Below, in pieces: positions 1 through 7,483 of a stretch of DNA of 12,117 nt. The notes beneath the pieces are model-generated. The model did no database searches and had not been told where the DNA came from. It worked only from the letters and a program-made list of their open reading frames with translations. Location: contig NZIT01000056.1 in assembly GCA_002691725.1 (NCBI GenBank), positions 18,634 to 30,750 of the forward strand, read 5' to 3'. Numbering within the stretch: the first letter of the stretch is position 1; each line of letters begins with the position of its first letter. This DNA is from SAR116 cluster bacterium. Lineage in GTDB: Bacteria; Pseudomonadota; Alphaproteobacteria; Puniceispirillales; UBA1172. The position numbers and the translations under genes are program-made.

Positions 1-23
1 TATAAAGTCCATATTACATACCA

Positions 24-53
24 GAATCCCGTCATCGGTAAATGACGGGATTC
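24..53 (-). terminator. Stem-loop after the solute-binding protein gene
   Basis: A perfect 11-bp inverted repeat (24-34 with 43-53) encloses an 8-nt loop, 20 nt beyond the stop codon of the minus-strand binding-protein gene. The stem has a GC-rich core (CCCGTCA). No clean T-run follows it on either strand, so it is not a textbook rho-independent terminator. Stem-loops in this position often act as partial terminators or protect the 3' end of abundant binding-protein mRNA ahead of less expressed permease genes; that role is inferred here. Confidence 0.5.
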
Positions 54-73
54 CTTATTATTTGGTGATTTAT

Positions 74-907
74 TTATTCAGCCAGCCAATCGTTGTACTG
101 AGCGTTTTTATCAGCAAGGAATTGAGTTGCCTTGATGCCCCACTTTTCTTCAAGAGCGATCAATGCGCCATCCTGATGCCACTGATACTGCATACCAGCC
201 ATGAAACGTCCAAACACGCAATCCCGCTCACCACTTGGGACAGCCAGTGCCCATGGGTTGTCATCTTCGGAGTTTAGCGGCATTTCGAAGTCATCCCAGT
301 TGCCAGAGCTAAGATCAGAGCCGATGGAGCTGTCATCATATACCCAAGCGATACATTTCTTGTCACGGAGAGCTTGTTTTGCTTCTGCGTTACCAGTAAA
401 TGCAATGACTTGTGCGCCATAGCGCTCTTCAACGATCTGGTTATAAAACGCCCCTTGCTTACCGCATACAGGCTTACCACGAAGGTCTTCCCAGTTGGTT
501 AGGCCAAGTGCCTTGGGTGACATAACATTTGTTCCAGATGTGTAGTAGTTAGGGCCGACGATACCAACAATCTCACGGCGGTCCTTACGGTCAGACATCG
601 TTGCGATCATCAGGTCAATCTTACCCTGCTCAAGGAACTGCATCCGGTTGGATGACTGAACAGCAACAAGCTCAATATCTACACCCATCTTAGCGGCAAC
701 ATCATTGGCCATATCGATTTCCATGCCAACAATTTCACCATTTGAATCACGATAGCCCCACGGCTTGTAGTCAGCCTTAACGCCAACAACGATCTTGCCA
801 CGAGACATAACCTTGTTCCAAGTATCGTTTGTACATTCAGCAGAGGCCACAATTGGTGACATCGCAAAACTAGCGGCGATAGCGCCAGCCATAATCTTCT
901 TGATCAT
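74..907 (-). CDS. Periplasmic amino-acid-type ABC transporter substrate-binding protein (SBP family 3)
   Basis: The 277-aa product is a periplasmic solute receptor of the bacterial extracellular solute-binding protein family 3 (PF00497), which serves polar amino acid and opine ABC importers. A Sec signal peptide is visible: KK near the start, a hydrophobic stretch AGAIAASFAM, and a likely cut after VASA just before ECTND. The mature part begins with the usual KIVVGVKADYKPWGY strand, followed by the family core G-x-EIDMANDVAAKMG and the DLMIATMS-x-R region that normally contacts the ligand carboxylate. ATG 907 is preferred over the in-frame ATG at 919 because GGAGGA lies 4-5 nt before it and the signal peptide then starts naturally. 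No permease or ATPase is visible; they could lie past the left edge. The gene is divergent from the demethylation operon, so a shared substrate is plausible. The ligand is unknown. Confidence 0.88.
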   Translation of the reverse strand: MIKKIMAGAIAASFAMSPIVASAECTNDTWNKVMSRGKIVVGVKADYKPWGYRDSNGEIVGMEIDMANDVAAKMGVDIELVAVQSSNRMQFLEQGKIDLMIATMSDRKDRREIVGIVGPNYYTSGTNVMSPKALGLTNWEDLRGKPVCGKQGAFYNQIVEERYGAQVIAFTGNAEAKQALRDKKCIAWVYDDSSIGSDLSSGNWDDFEMPLNSEDDNPWALAVPSGERDCVFGRFMAGMQYQWHQDGALIALEEKWGIKATQFLADKNAQYNDWLAE

Positions 908-911
908 AAAA

Positions 912-917
912 TCCTCC
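912..917 (-). promoter_or_regulatory. Ribosome binding site fixing the solute-binding protein start
   Basis: GGAGGA on the minus strand sits 4-5 nt before ATG 907. The alternative upstream ATG (919) overlaps this motif and has no Shine-Dalgarno of its own, so the shorter protein is the likely one. Confidence 0.75.
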
Positions 918-960
918 ATTAAAAATAATATGCCATTACAACATGTATGACATCATATCA

Positions 961-989
961 TTCACAATATAACGACAATGATCTATAAT
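961..989 (+). promoter_or_regulatory. Predicted sigma70-type promoter of the demethylase operon
   Basis: TTCACA (961-966, 5/6 to the -35 consensus) is followed after exactly 17 nt by TATAAT (984-989, 6/6 to the -10 consensus). Transcription would start near 996 and run toward the flavoprotein gene at 1137, leaving a leader of about 140 nt. A second, weaker candidate lies closer to the gene: TTGTGA (1079-1084) and ATTAAT (1102-1107), also 17 nt apart. Alphaproteobacterial promoters often deviate from this consensus, so this is a prediction from spacing and match only. Confidence 0.5.
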
Positions 990-1004
990 GTATTGGCTGA
1001 GATT

Positions 1005-1071
1005 ATTTAGCAATATCTAAAAATGGTTTCATTAAAAAAATACATGTTCTGTCAGTTTTGAATTGCTAAAT
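1005..1071. promoter_or_regulatory. Perfect 10-bp inverted repeat in the divergent control region
   Basis: ATTTAGCAAT (1005-1014) and ATTGCTAAAT (1062-1071) are exact reverse complements separated by 47 nt. They lie downstream of the predicted -10 at 984-989, inside the presumed leader of the 1137 gene. They could be paired operator half-sites for a looping regulator or the arms of an RNA stem. A second, shorter pair built on ACATGT occurs at 940-947 and 1041-1048 (8-bp inverted match). No regulator gene is present in the window. Confidence 0.4.
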
Positions 1072-1136
1072 GATGGTTTTGTGATCATTAGTAAAGCATA
1101 CATTAATCTAACGTATTTCTTTACCAGATTTTTCAT

Positions 1137-3578
1137 ATGTCAGATCACCTCCAAATCAGCAATCCTGATCATTCCAAGCTTCCATCTCATGCCGAAGTCG
1201 TTGTTATCGGCGGCGGCGTCATGGGATGTTCAACGCTCTATCATCTGACCAAAGACGGGGTTAGTGATTGCGTCCTTTTAGAGAGGAACAAACTGACCTC
1301 CGGGACGACATGGCATTCTGCAGCGCAGGTGCGAGCCTTACGCTCAACGCAGAATCTGACTAATTTGATCAAATATTCGATCTCGCTCTATCGCTCGCTT
1401 GAGCAAGAAACGGGACAGCAGGTTGGCTGGATCAATAAAGGCTCATTATCAATCGCCACCAATCCAGATCGCCTGACCCATATTCGGCGGCAAGAAGCGC
1501 TAGCTCGGCTTTATGGCGTGGAGGCAAGCTCCGTTTCTGCCGATGAGGCGCTTGAGCGCTGGCCGCTGATGAATGTTGATGATGTCATAGGCGCGGTCTG
1601 GTCACCTGATGATGGCCGTGTCAGCCCATCAGACCTGTGTGCGGCCTTAACCAAAGCAGCACGCCAACGAGGCGGCAGCATTTTTGAAGATACAAGCGTC
1701 ATTGGGATTATTACCGAAGGCAATAAAATAAAAGGCGTTGAGACCACTCGCGGCACTATTCAGACCAATAAAGTTGCGATCTGTACAGGCTTATGGAGCA
1801 AGCAAGCGGCAGCCATGGCTGGTGTTGATATTCCGGTTTGGCCGTGTGAGCATTTCTATTTATTAACGCGGCCACTTGAGGGCATTTCTGGCAATATGCC
1901 AACATTATCTGATCATGACGGGCATTTATATATCAGGGATGATTCTGGCGGCTTGCTAGTCGGTTGTTTTGAGCCTATGGGCAAGTCGATTGACCCTGAC
2001 AGGCTGGGGACGGATTTTGCCTTTCAGCTTTTGCCCGAGGACTGGGATCATTTTGAACCTATGCTGCAAAACGCCTTGCACCGATTGCCGGTGCTTGAGA
2101 AGGCTGAGGTCAGGATGTTGCTTAATGGCCCTGAAAGTTTCACCCCTGATGGCAGTTTTTTGTTAGGCGAGTCAGCAGAAACACAAGGTCTTTATCTGGG
2201 ATGTGGGATGAACTCTGTCGGGGTGGCGACAGGCGGCGGTGCGGGCTGGGCTTTAGCGCATGATATTATTCATGGTGCGCCGCCAATGGATTTGCATGAG
2301 GCAGACCCTAAACGCTTTGATCCGGCATGGTCAGATATCACAGCGTTATCGGAACGTGTGCCAGAAGTTCTGGGCAAACATTATGAGATTACTTATCCGG
2401 GGCGGCAATGGCAGACGGCGCGGCATTTGCGTAAATTGCCATTGCATGATGAATGGCAAGCGCAAGATGCCTGTTTCGGGCAGGCTTATGGCTATGAAAG
2501 GCCACTTTATTTTGATGCTCACTCAGCCCCTAAAATGGGCTTTGGCAAGCCTGATTGGTTTGATCAAACTGGCCGTGAGGTCAAGCATGTGACGGATGCT
2601 GCGGGTGTTACTGATCTGTCTGGTTTTGGCAAGATTGATCTCAAAGGGGCTGATGCTCTGATGGCACTGCAATGGATTGCCAGCAACCAAATGGATCGCC
2701 CTGTTGGGTCAATTATTTACACGCTGATGCTCAATGATAAAGGCGGGATCATGAGCGATTTAACCGTCTTCAGGCTAGCTGATGATCATTTCCGTCTTTA
2801 TGTTGGAACAGCGGCGCTGAAACGCGATCTGGCATGGATCAAACAGCAGTTGAAAGCCGCCTGGAAGGTGACGGTTGAGGATGTCACAGAGACGCTCGCA
2901 ACCTTGGGGCTAATGGGACAGGATGCCAATAGAATAGCCGATGCGTTAGGGGCAAGCTGGATGCGTGATATCAAATACTTTCGCCATGCTGAGGGCAGCT
3001 GCGGCGGCGTTGCTGTAACCGCTGGCCGCTTATCCTATGTCGGGGCGTCAGGGTGGGAGATCACCTGTCACCGTGATGATGCAAAAACGCTGTATCAGGC
3101 GATGCAAGCCGAGGGCGTTAAGCCAGTCGGGGCATTTGCACAATCATCAATGCGGATTGAAAAACGCTTTTTATCTTATGGGCATGATATTGATACCGAT
3201 AACATTCCCGAAGAACTGGGGTTAATGTTTGCGGTTGATCTGAACACTCCATGCCTGGGCCATGACGCTATGTTAGCCAGACAACATGATCAGCCAAAGA
3301 AAAAACTAGTCTCCATCATACTGGATGACAGTGATGTCTACCCAATAGGAAATGAGCCGGTTGTTGATGGCAAGGGTCAGATTATCGGCAAGACATCTTC
3401 TGCCAGTTATGGTTATCGGATTGGTGCCCCGGTTGCCTTAGCCTTGGTTGATACCGACTATGCTGTTGCTGGCGGTCAGGTGAATGTTGATATTGCAGGA
3501 ACGCTCGCAAGTGGTAAAGTAAAGCTAAACCCTGCTTATGATCCAGATGGAAACCAGATGCGGCAAGTGCCAGCATAG
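1137..3578 (+). CDS. FAD-dependent sarcosine/dimethylglycine dehydrogenase-type oxidase with C-terminal folate (GcvT) domain
   Basis: The 813-aa product has the full architecture and length of the dimethylglycine/sarcosine dehydrogenase family, which oxidatively removes N-methyl groups and transfers the one-carbon unit to tetrahydrofolate. Domains in order: DAO-type FAD fold about 20-375, with VVVIGGGVMG at 21-30 and an acidic residue at the end of strand 2 (LLER); FAO_M linker about 388-445, with TARHLRKLPLHD and a GYERPLYF end; GCV_T about 446-705; GCV_T_C about 715-805. TSGTTWH places His60 where family members bind FAD covalently. The GcvT part keeps the LMLNDKGGIMSDLTV motif (528-543) with Asp541 in the conserved acidic position. 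No clear Shine-Dalgarno precedes ATG 1137, but the N-terminus fits the family. First gene of the run, 18 nt before the class III aminotransferase. Sarcosine versus dimethylglycine or another N-methyl amine cannot be decided. Confidence 0.9.
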   Translation: MSDHLQISNPDHSKLPSHAEVVVIGGGVMGCSTLYHLTKDGVSDCVLLERNKLTSGTTWHSAAQVRALRSTQNLTNLIKYSISLYRSLEQETGQQVGWINKGSLSIATNPDRLTHIRRQEALARLYGVEASSVSADEALERWPLMNVDDVIGAVWSPDDGRVSPSDLCAALTKAARQRGGSIFEDTSVIGIITEGNKIKGVETTRGTIQTNKVAICTGLWSKQAAAMAGVDIPVWPCEHFYLLTRPLEGISGNMPTLSDHDGHLYIRDDSGGLLVGCFEPMGKSIDPDRLGTDFAFQLLPEDWDHFEPMLQNALHRLPVLEKAEVRMLLNGPESFTPDGSFLLGESAETQGLYLGCGMNSVGVATGGGAGWALAHDIIHGAPPMDLHEADPKRFDPAWSDITALSERVPEVLGKHYEITYPGRQWQTARHLRKLPLHDEWQAQDACFGQAYGYERPLYFDAHSAPKMGFGKPDWFDQTGREVKHVTDAAGVTDLSGFGKIDLKGADALMALQWIASNQMDRPVGSIIYTLMLNDKGGIMSDLTVFRLADDHFRLYVGTAALKRDLAWIKQQLKAAWKVTVEDVTETLATLGLMGQDANRIADALGASWMRDIKYFRHAEGSCGGVAVTAGRLSYVGASGWEITCHRDDAKTLYQAMQAEGVKPVGAFAQSSMRIEKRFLSYGHDIDTDNIPEELGLMFAVDLNTPCLGHDAMLARQHDQPKKKLVSIILDDSDVYPIGNEPVVDGKGQIIGKTSSASYGYRIGAPVALALVDTDYAVAGGQVNVDIAGTLASGKVKLNPAYDPDGNQMRQVPA

Positions 3579-3586
3579 CAAATCTT

Positions 3587-3590
3587 GAGG
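3587..3590 (+). promoter_or_regulatory. Ribosome binding site fixing the class III aminotransferase start
   Basis: GAGG ends 6 nt before ATG 3597. An in-frame TTG at 3585 would put the start codon directly on this motif, so the ATG is the better start. Confidence 0.75.
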
Positions 3591-3596
3591 CGAATT

Positions 3597-4919
3597 ATGT
3601 CACATGTCTTTGGCCGTAATGCGAGAACAGACCTGCCAGTCGCGGTGTCAGGTGAGGGGTGTTATCTGATTGACCGCGATGGTAAACGCTATCTCGATGG
3701 TTCAGGCGGTGCTGCTGTATCTTGTCTTGGGCATAGCAATGATGAGGTTAAAGAGGCGATTAAACAACAGCTAGATGCCCTAGCCTTTGCTCATACTGGT
3801 TTTTTCACATCAGAACCTGCCGAAGCGTTAGCTGATAAACTGATCAAACACGCGCCTGAAGGGCTTGATCGTGTCTATTTTGTCTCTGGCGGCTCGGAGG
3901 CTGTGGAAGCGGCGATTAAGCTGGCCCGGCAATATCATGTTGAACGCGGCGAAGATGAACGCGATATTCTGATTGCTCGCCGGCAAAGCTATCATGGCAA
4001 TACGTTAGGGGCATTGGCGGCTAGCGGCAATCTGTGGCGGCGGCAAATGTTTAATCCTATTTTGGTGGAAACGCGGCATATCGCGCCATGTTATGCGTGG
4101 CGTGATCAGCGCCTGGATGAGACAGCATTTGCTTATGGGCAAAGAGTTGCCAATGAACTTGAGGCGGAGATTCTGGCGCTGGGGCCCGATAAGGTGATGG
4201 GTTTTATTGCCGAGCCGGTGGTTGGGGCAACCTTGGGTGCTGTGCCAGCCGTAAAAGGATATTTTGAGCGCATTAGAGAGATTTGTGATCAATATGGTGT
4301 GCTTTTGATCCTCGATGAAGTCATGTGTGGGATGGGGAGAACAGGGCATATTTATGCCTGTGCCGAGGACAGCGTCAGCCCTGATATCCTGACGATTGCA
4401 AAAGGTCTGGGGGCTGGATATCAACCTATTGGTGCGATGTTAGCGAGCCGCAAGATATATGATACGATTGCCAAAGGCAGCGGGTTTTTTCAGCATGGGC
4501 ATACATATTTAGGGCATCCTGTTACTACCGCAGGCGCGAGCAAGGTGTTTGATATCATTTCAAGTGAAAGCATGATGGAACAAGTCCGCGCCAAGGGAGC
4601 GCAGCTTATAGCAGCCCTGACTGATCGATTTGGCCAGCATCCGCATATTGGTGATATCAGGGGCAGGGGATTGTTTTTGGGATTAGAGTTTGTTGCCGAT
4701 AGAGAGACCAAGAAACCTTTTGATCCGCAAAAAGCTATCCATAAGCATTTCAAAGCAGCGGCATTTGAGGCTGGATTAATCTGTTATCCGATGGGTGGAA
4801 CCATTGACGGTCAGCATGGCGATCATGTTTTACTGGCACCGCCATTTATCATTAATGATAGTCAAATTAATGAATGTGTTGATAAGATTGATATTGCCTT
4901 AAAAAAAGTAATGCAATAA
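3597..4919 (+). CDS. Class III (omega-type) PLP aminotransferase
   Basis: The 440-aa protein belongs to the class III aminotransferases (PF00202), cytosolic fold-type I PLP enzymes that move the amino group of omega-amino acids, amines or some alpha-amino acids to a 2-oxo acid. Visible landmarks: RYLDGSGGAAVSCLGH near 31-46; FVSGGSEAVEAAIKLAR (95-111) for cofactor phosphate contacts; SYHGNTLGAL (131-140); LILDEVMCGMGRTG with Asp240 for the pyridine nitrogen; ILTIAKGLGAGYQPIGAML with Lys269 as the Schiff-base lysine; GHTYLGHP (301-308) with Thr303. The C-terminal GDHVLLAPPFI segment is usual for this group. Length is normal and all catalytic residues are present. ATG 3597 has GAGG 6 nt upstream. 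It starts 18 nt after the flavoprotein gene, so co-translation is likely and it may act on the demethylated amine. The exact substrate is not predictable. Confidence 0.9.
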   Translation: MSHVFGRNARTDLPVAVSGEGCYLIDRDGKRYLDGSGGAAVSCLGHSNDEVKEAIKQQLDALAFAHTGFFTSEPAEALADKLIKHAPEGLDRVYFVSGGSEAVEAAIKLARQYHVERGEDERDILIARRQSYHGNTLGALAASGNLWRRQMFNPILVETRHIAPCYAWRDQRLDETAFAYGQRVANELEAEILALGPDKVMGFIAEPVVGATLGAVPAVKGYFERIREICDQYGVLLILDEVMCGMGRTGHIYACAEDSVSPDILTIAKGLGAGYQPIGAMLASRKIYDTIAKGSGFFQHGHTYLGHPVTTAGASKVFDIISSESMMEQVRAKGAQLIAALTDRFGQHPHIGDIRGRGLFLGLEFVADRETKKPFDPQKAIHKHFKAAAFEAGLICYPMGGTIDGQHGDHVLLAPPFIINDSQINECVDKIDIALKKVMQ

Positions 4920-5046
4920 TTTCAAGTTATTATGAAGTGTTATTAAAGTCAAAGTTAAGATATATTTTTACCCTGATTCTAGCCAAGTTTTGCTTTTCTG
5001 CTGGTCATGCAGTCGCTATGATAAAGGGATATAGAGTTGATGTGAT

Positions 5047-6234
5047 ATGAAATCATTTGAAAAACCATTTACGCAGCAGGAAAGCATCCCTGAGGATGGC
5101 ATTGCTCGCGCTGTGGAGATTATGCGGACGGGGCGATTGCACCGATATAATCTTGCCGAAGGTGAGCTATCCGAAGCCAGTTTACTGGAAAAGGAATTCG
5201 CTGAATGGCAGGGCAGTGATTACTGTGTTGCCTGCACATCAGGCGGATATGCCATTGCCCTGGCCTTGCGCTTGGTTGGCGTCAAACCTGGGGATCATGT
5301 TCTTGCTAATGCTTATACACTAGCGCCAGTTCCGGGGGCTATCCAAAATGTTGGCGCTGAGCCGGCCTTTATCGAAATAGATGAAAATTATCATATTGAT
5401 ATCGCCGATTTTGAAGCTAAAGCCAAATCATCTCATGCCAGCGTTCTATTATTGTCTCATATGCGTGGCCATATTGCCGATATGAACGCCATTTTAGATA
5501 TCTGTCAGCGTTATGACATCACCTTAGTTGAGGATTGCGCGCATACGATGGGCGCAAAATGGCAGGGGATCAGATCAGGTAATTTTGGCAAGGTCGCGGC
5601 TTTTTCAACGCAAACATACAAGCATATGAACTCTGGTGAAGGTGGCTTTCTGACGACTAACGATCCTGATATCGCGGCGCGTGCGGTGATCTCATCAGGG
5701 TCTTATATGCTTTATGAACGTCATGGCGCGATACCAGAGCAGGCGCATTTTGATGCTGTAAAATATGCCTCCCCTAATTATTCAGGACGTATGGATCATT
5801 TGCGTGCCGCCTTATTGCGGTCTCAAATGCCCTTGCTTGAAGACAACATCCGGCGCTGGAATATGCTTTATGATGATCTGCATCGTCGCATCAAAGCTAT
5901 TCATGGCATAACCATTCCTGATCGTAAGCAAGAGGAGGCTTATGTCGGCTCATCTATTCAATTTCGCCTCGATGATATTGAGACATCGGACGTTCCTTGC
6001 CTCCTTAAACGCCTTGCCTCAAGAGGGGTGGAATTAAAATGGTTTGGTGATAATGAACCAAAAGCATTTACCAGCCGTTATGATAGCTGGCGCTATATCA
6101 AAGACATGCCGCATCTGCCGAAAACTCTAAAGGTGTTGGATAAGACGGTTGATATGCGGATACCGCTAAACTTCAATTTGGATGACACGGCTTTGCTGGC
6201 TGATATTCTGGATGAGGAAATGACAAGTTATTGA
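5047..6234 (+). CDS. DegT/DnrJ/EryC1/StrS-family PLP aminotransferase
   Basis: The 395-aa protein has the DegT/DnrJ/EryC1/StrS fold (PF01041). Members mostly aminate keto-sugars in nucleotide-sugar or antibiotic pathways, but several act outside sugar metabolism. Seen here: the N-terminal glycine/serine phosphate-binding turn CTSGGYAIALAL (63-74); VEDCAHTMGA with Asp163 against the pyridine nitrogen; FSTQTYKHMNSGEGGFLTT with Lys192 as the PLP lysine, followed by the family GEGG turn; and a Y-x-GRMD segment (245-250) matching the usual N-x-RM(D/S) region. Length is normal. No glycosyltransferase, nucleotidyl-sugar or O-antigen gene lies nearby. Its neighbours are amine and hydroxy-acid catabolic enzymes, so a catabolic or salvage role is more likely than sugar decoration; this is inference from context. 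It is separated from the upstream gene by 127 nt with no clear promoter or terminator. The Shine-Dalgarno is weak. Confidence 0.85.
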   Translation: MKSFEKPFTQQESIPEDGIARAVEIMRTGRLHRYNLAEGELSEASLLEKEFAEWQGSDYCVACTSGGYAIALALRLVGVKPGDHVLANAYTLAPVPGAIQNVGAEPAFIEIDENYHIDIADFEAKAKSSHASVLLLSHMRGHIADMNAILDICQRYDITLVEDCAHTMGAKWQGIRSGNFGKVAAFSTQTYKHMNSGEGGFLTTNDPDIAARAVISSGSYMLYERHGAIPEQAHFDAVKYASPNYSGRMDHLRAALLRSQMPLLEDNIRRWNMLYDDLHRRIKAIHGITIPDRKQEEAYVGSSIQFRLDDIETSDVPCLLKRLASRGVELKWFGDNEPKAFTSRYDSWRYIKDMPHLPKTLKVLDKTVDMRIPLNFNLDDTALLADILDEEMTSY

Positions 6235-6242
6235 AAACACTA

Positions 6243-6288
6243 AGTTTTATTGACCAAGAGCTTAATGACCAAGAGTTTTATTGACCAA
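6243..6288. repeat. Short tandem direct repeats between the DegT and LldD-like genes
   Basis: AGTTTTATTGACCAA occurs identically at 6243-6257 and 6274-6288 (period 31). Inside this, TGACCAA recurs three times (from 6251, 6266 and 6282), 15-16 nt apart, and the first two extend to TGACCAAGAG. The block fills most of the 84-nt spacer. It may be slippage-derived or a set of regulator half-sites. There are too few units and no spacers for a CRISPR array. Confidence 0.75.
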
Positions 6289-6318
6289 TTGCTTAAAACC
6301 TAAGAAAGTTATCCGCGC

Positions 6319-7455
6319 ATGAAAGCGATCACCTGTATTGAAGATTTACGCGAAATGTATCAACGGCGAGTGCCGCGGATGTTTTATGATTATGTTGATA
6401 GCGGCTCATGGACGGAAAGCACCTATCAAGCGAACGAAGATGATTTGCAAAACCTGATCTTTCGTCAGCGTGTCGCGATTGATGTCAGCACGCGGAATAC
6501 GGCTATGCCAATGTTGGGACAGATGCTGCCAATGCCAGTGGCACTAGCCCCAACCGGGTTAACCGGGATGCAATATGCTGATGGTGAGATTCTGGCGGCA
6601 AAGGCGGCGGCAGATTTTGGTGTGCCTTTTACGTTGTCGACCATGTCGATCTGTTCGATTGAGGATGTTGCCGAAAATACGGATAAGCCGTTTTGGTTTC
6701 AGCTTTATGTTATGCGGGATAGAGACTTTATCCGCCGTTTAATTGAACGTGCAAAGGCTGCGAATTGTTCTGCTTTGATGTTAACGCTGGATTTACAGCT
6801 CATGGGACAGCGTCATAAAGATATCAAAAATGGCTTAAGCGCACCGCCTAAAATGACCATTGGCAATATCCTTAACATGATGACAAAGCCGCATTGGTGC
6901 ATGAATATGCTTGGCACTAAACGCCGGCAATTCCGCAATATTGTTGGCCATGTCAAAGGCATTAAAGATATGGCATCGCTGGCTGAATGGACGGCTGGTC
7001 AGTTTGATACCAGCTTGAATTGGGAAGATGTTAAAGATATCCGCAAGCAATGGGACGGGCCGCTAATCCTCAAAGGGATTTTGGACGTTGAGGATGCAAA
7101 AATAGCGGTAAATATGGGCGTTGATGCTATTGTCGTCAGCAATCATGGCGGCCGTCAGTTAGATGGCACTTGTTCAGCGATACGGATGTTGCCGCATATT
7201 GTTGATGCCATTGGCAAACAGTCTGAGGTGTGGATGGATAGCGGCATCCGCTCGGGGCAGGATGTTTTACGGGCGATTGCTTGTGGGGCGCAAGGGACAT
7301 TAATCGGTCGGGCTTTTCTATACGGGCTAGGGGCGATGGGGGAGCGTGGAGTAACGCGCGCGCTTGAGATTATTCATAAAGAACTGGATTCAACGCTAGG
7401 GCTTTGTGGTCAGACAAATCTAGCTGATGTTGATCAGTCTATTTTGCTTCGTTAA
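6319..7455 (+). CDS. FMN-dependent alpha-hydroxy-acid dehydrogenase/oxidase, LldD-like
   Basis: The 378-aa protein is a member of the FMN-dependent 2-hydroxy-acid dehydrogenases (PF01070; L-lactate dehydrogenase LldD, glycolate oxidase, mandelate dehydrogenase), which oxidise (S)-2-hydroxy acids to 2-oxo acids. The catalytic set is complete by comparison with spinach glycolate oxidase: Tyr25 in FYDYVDSGS, Tyr130 in FQLYV, Arg165 in the LMGQRHKD loop, Lys252 in LILKGI, catalytic His276 and Arg279 in SNHGGRQLD, and the FMN-phosphate segment DSGIRSG (307-313) with GR at 330-331. The loop form GQRHKDIKNGLSAPPK resembles the subgroup commonly annotated as L-lactate dehydrogenase in alphaproteobacteria. 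Last gene of the rightward run; it converges on the exporter gene 28 nt downstream. The start codon has only a weak AAGAAAG-type purine stretch upstream. L-lactate is the default guess, but another 2-hydroxy acid from the neighbouring pathway is equally possible. Confidence 0.9.
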   Translation: MKAITCIEDLREMYQRRVPRMFYDYVDSGSWTESTYQANEDDLQNLIFRQRVAIDVSTRNTAMPMLGQMLPMPVALAPTGLTGMQYADGEILAAKAAADFGVPFTLSTMSICSIEDVAENTDKPFWFQLYVMRDRDFIRRLIERAKAANCSALMLTLDLQLMGQRHKDIKNGLSAPPKMTIGNILNMMTKPHWCMNMLGTKRRQFRNIVGHVKGIKDMASLAEWTAGQFDTSLNWEDVKDIRKQWDGPLILKGILDVEDAKIAVNMGVDAIVVSNHGGRQLDGTCSAIRMLPHIVDAIGKQSEVWMDSGIRSGQDVLRAIACGAQGTLIGRAFLYGLGAMGERGVTRALEIIHKELDSTLGLCGQTNLADVDQSILLR

Positions 7456-7483
7456 CATTTTATAAGACGGTTATGTTGTGCCG

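Noticed and set aside
996..1136. Glycine riboswitch in the leader of the sarcosine-type dehydrogenase gene
   Set aside because: No recognisable glycine aptamer core could be found; only the inverted repeat stands out.
2260..2592. 110-codon open frame inside the demethylase flavoprotein gene
   Set aside because: It overlaps the conserved linker region of the flavoprotein in another frame and has no independent evidence.
4005..4424. 139-codon open frame antisense to the class III aminotransferase gene
   Set aside because: It lies opposite a fully conserved coding region, and its translation has no recognisable domain; it reflects the codon pattern of the real gene.
4990..5022. Promoter before the DegT-family gene (TTGCTT and TATGAT)
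   Set aside because: The spacing is 21 nt, too long for a sigma70-type promoter, and no better pair was found in the 127-nt gap.
5040..5045. Start-stop ATGTGA just before the DegT-family gene
   Set aside because: A six-base coincidence is expected often; no other sign of translational control.
6243..6288. CRISPR-like array
   Set aside because: Only two long or three short units, overlapping and without unique spacers or cas genes.
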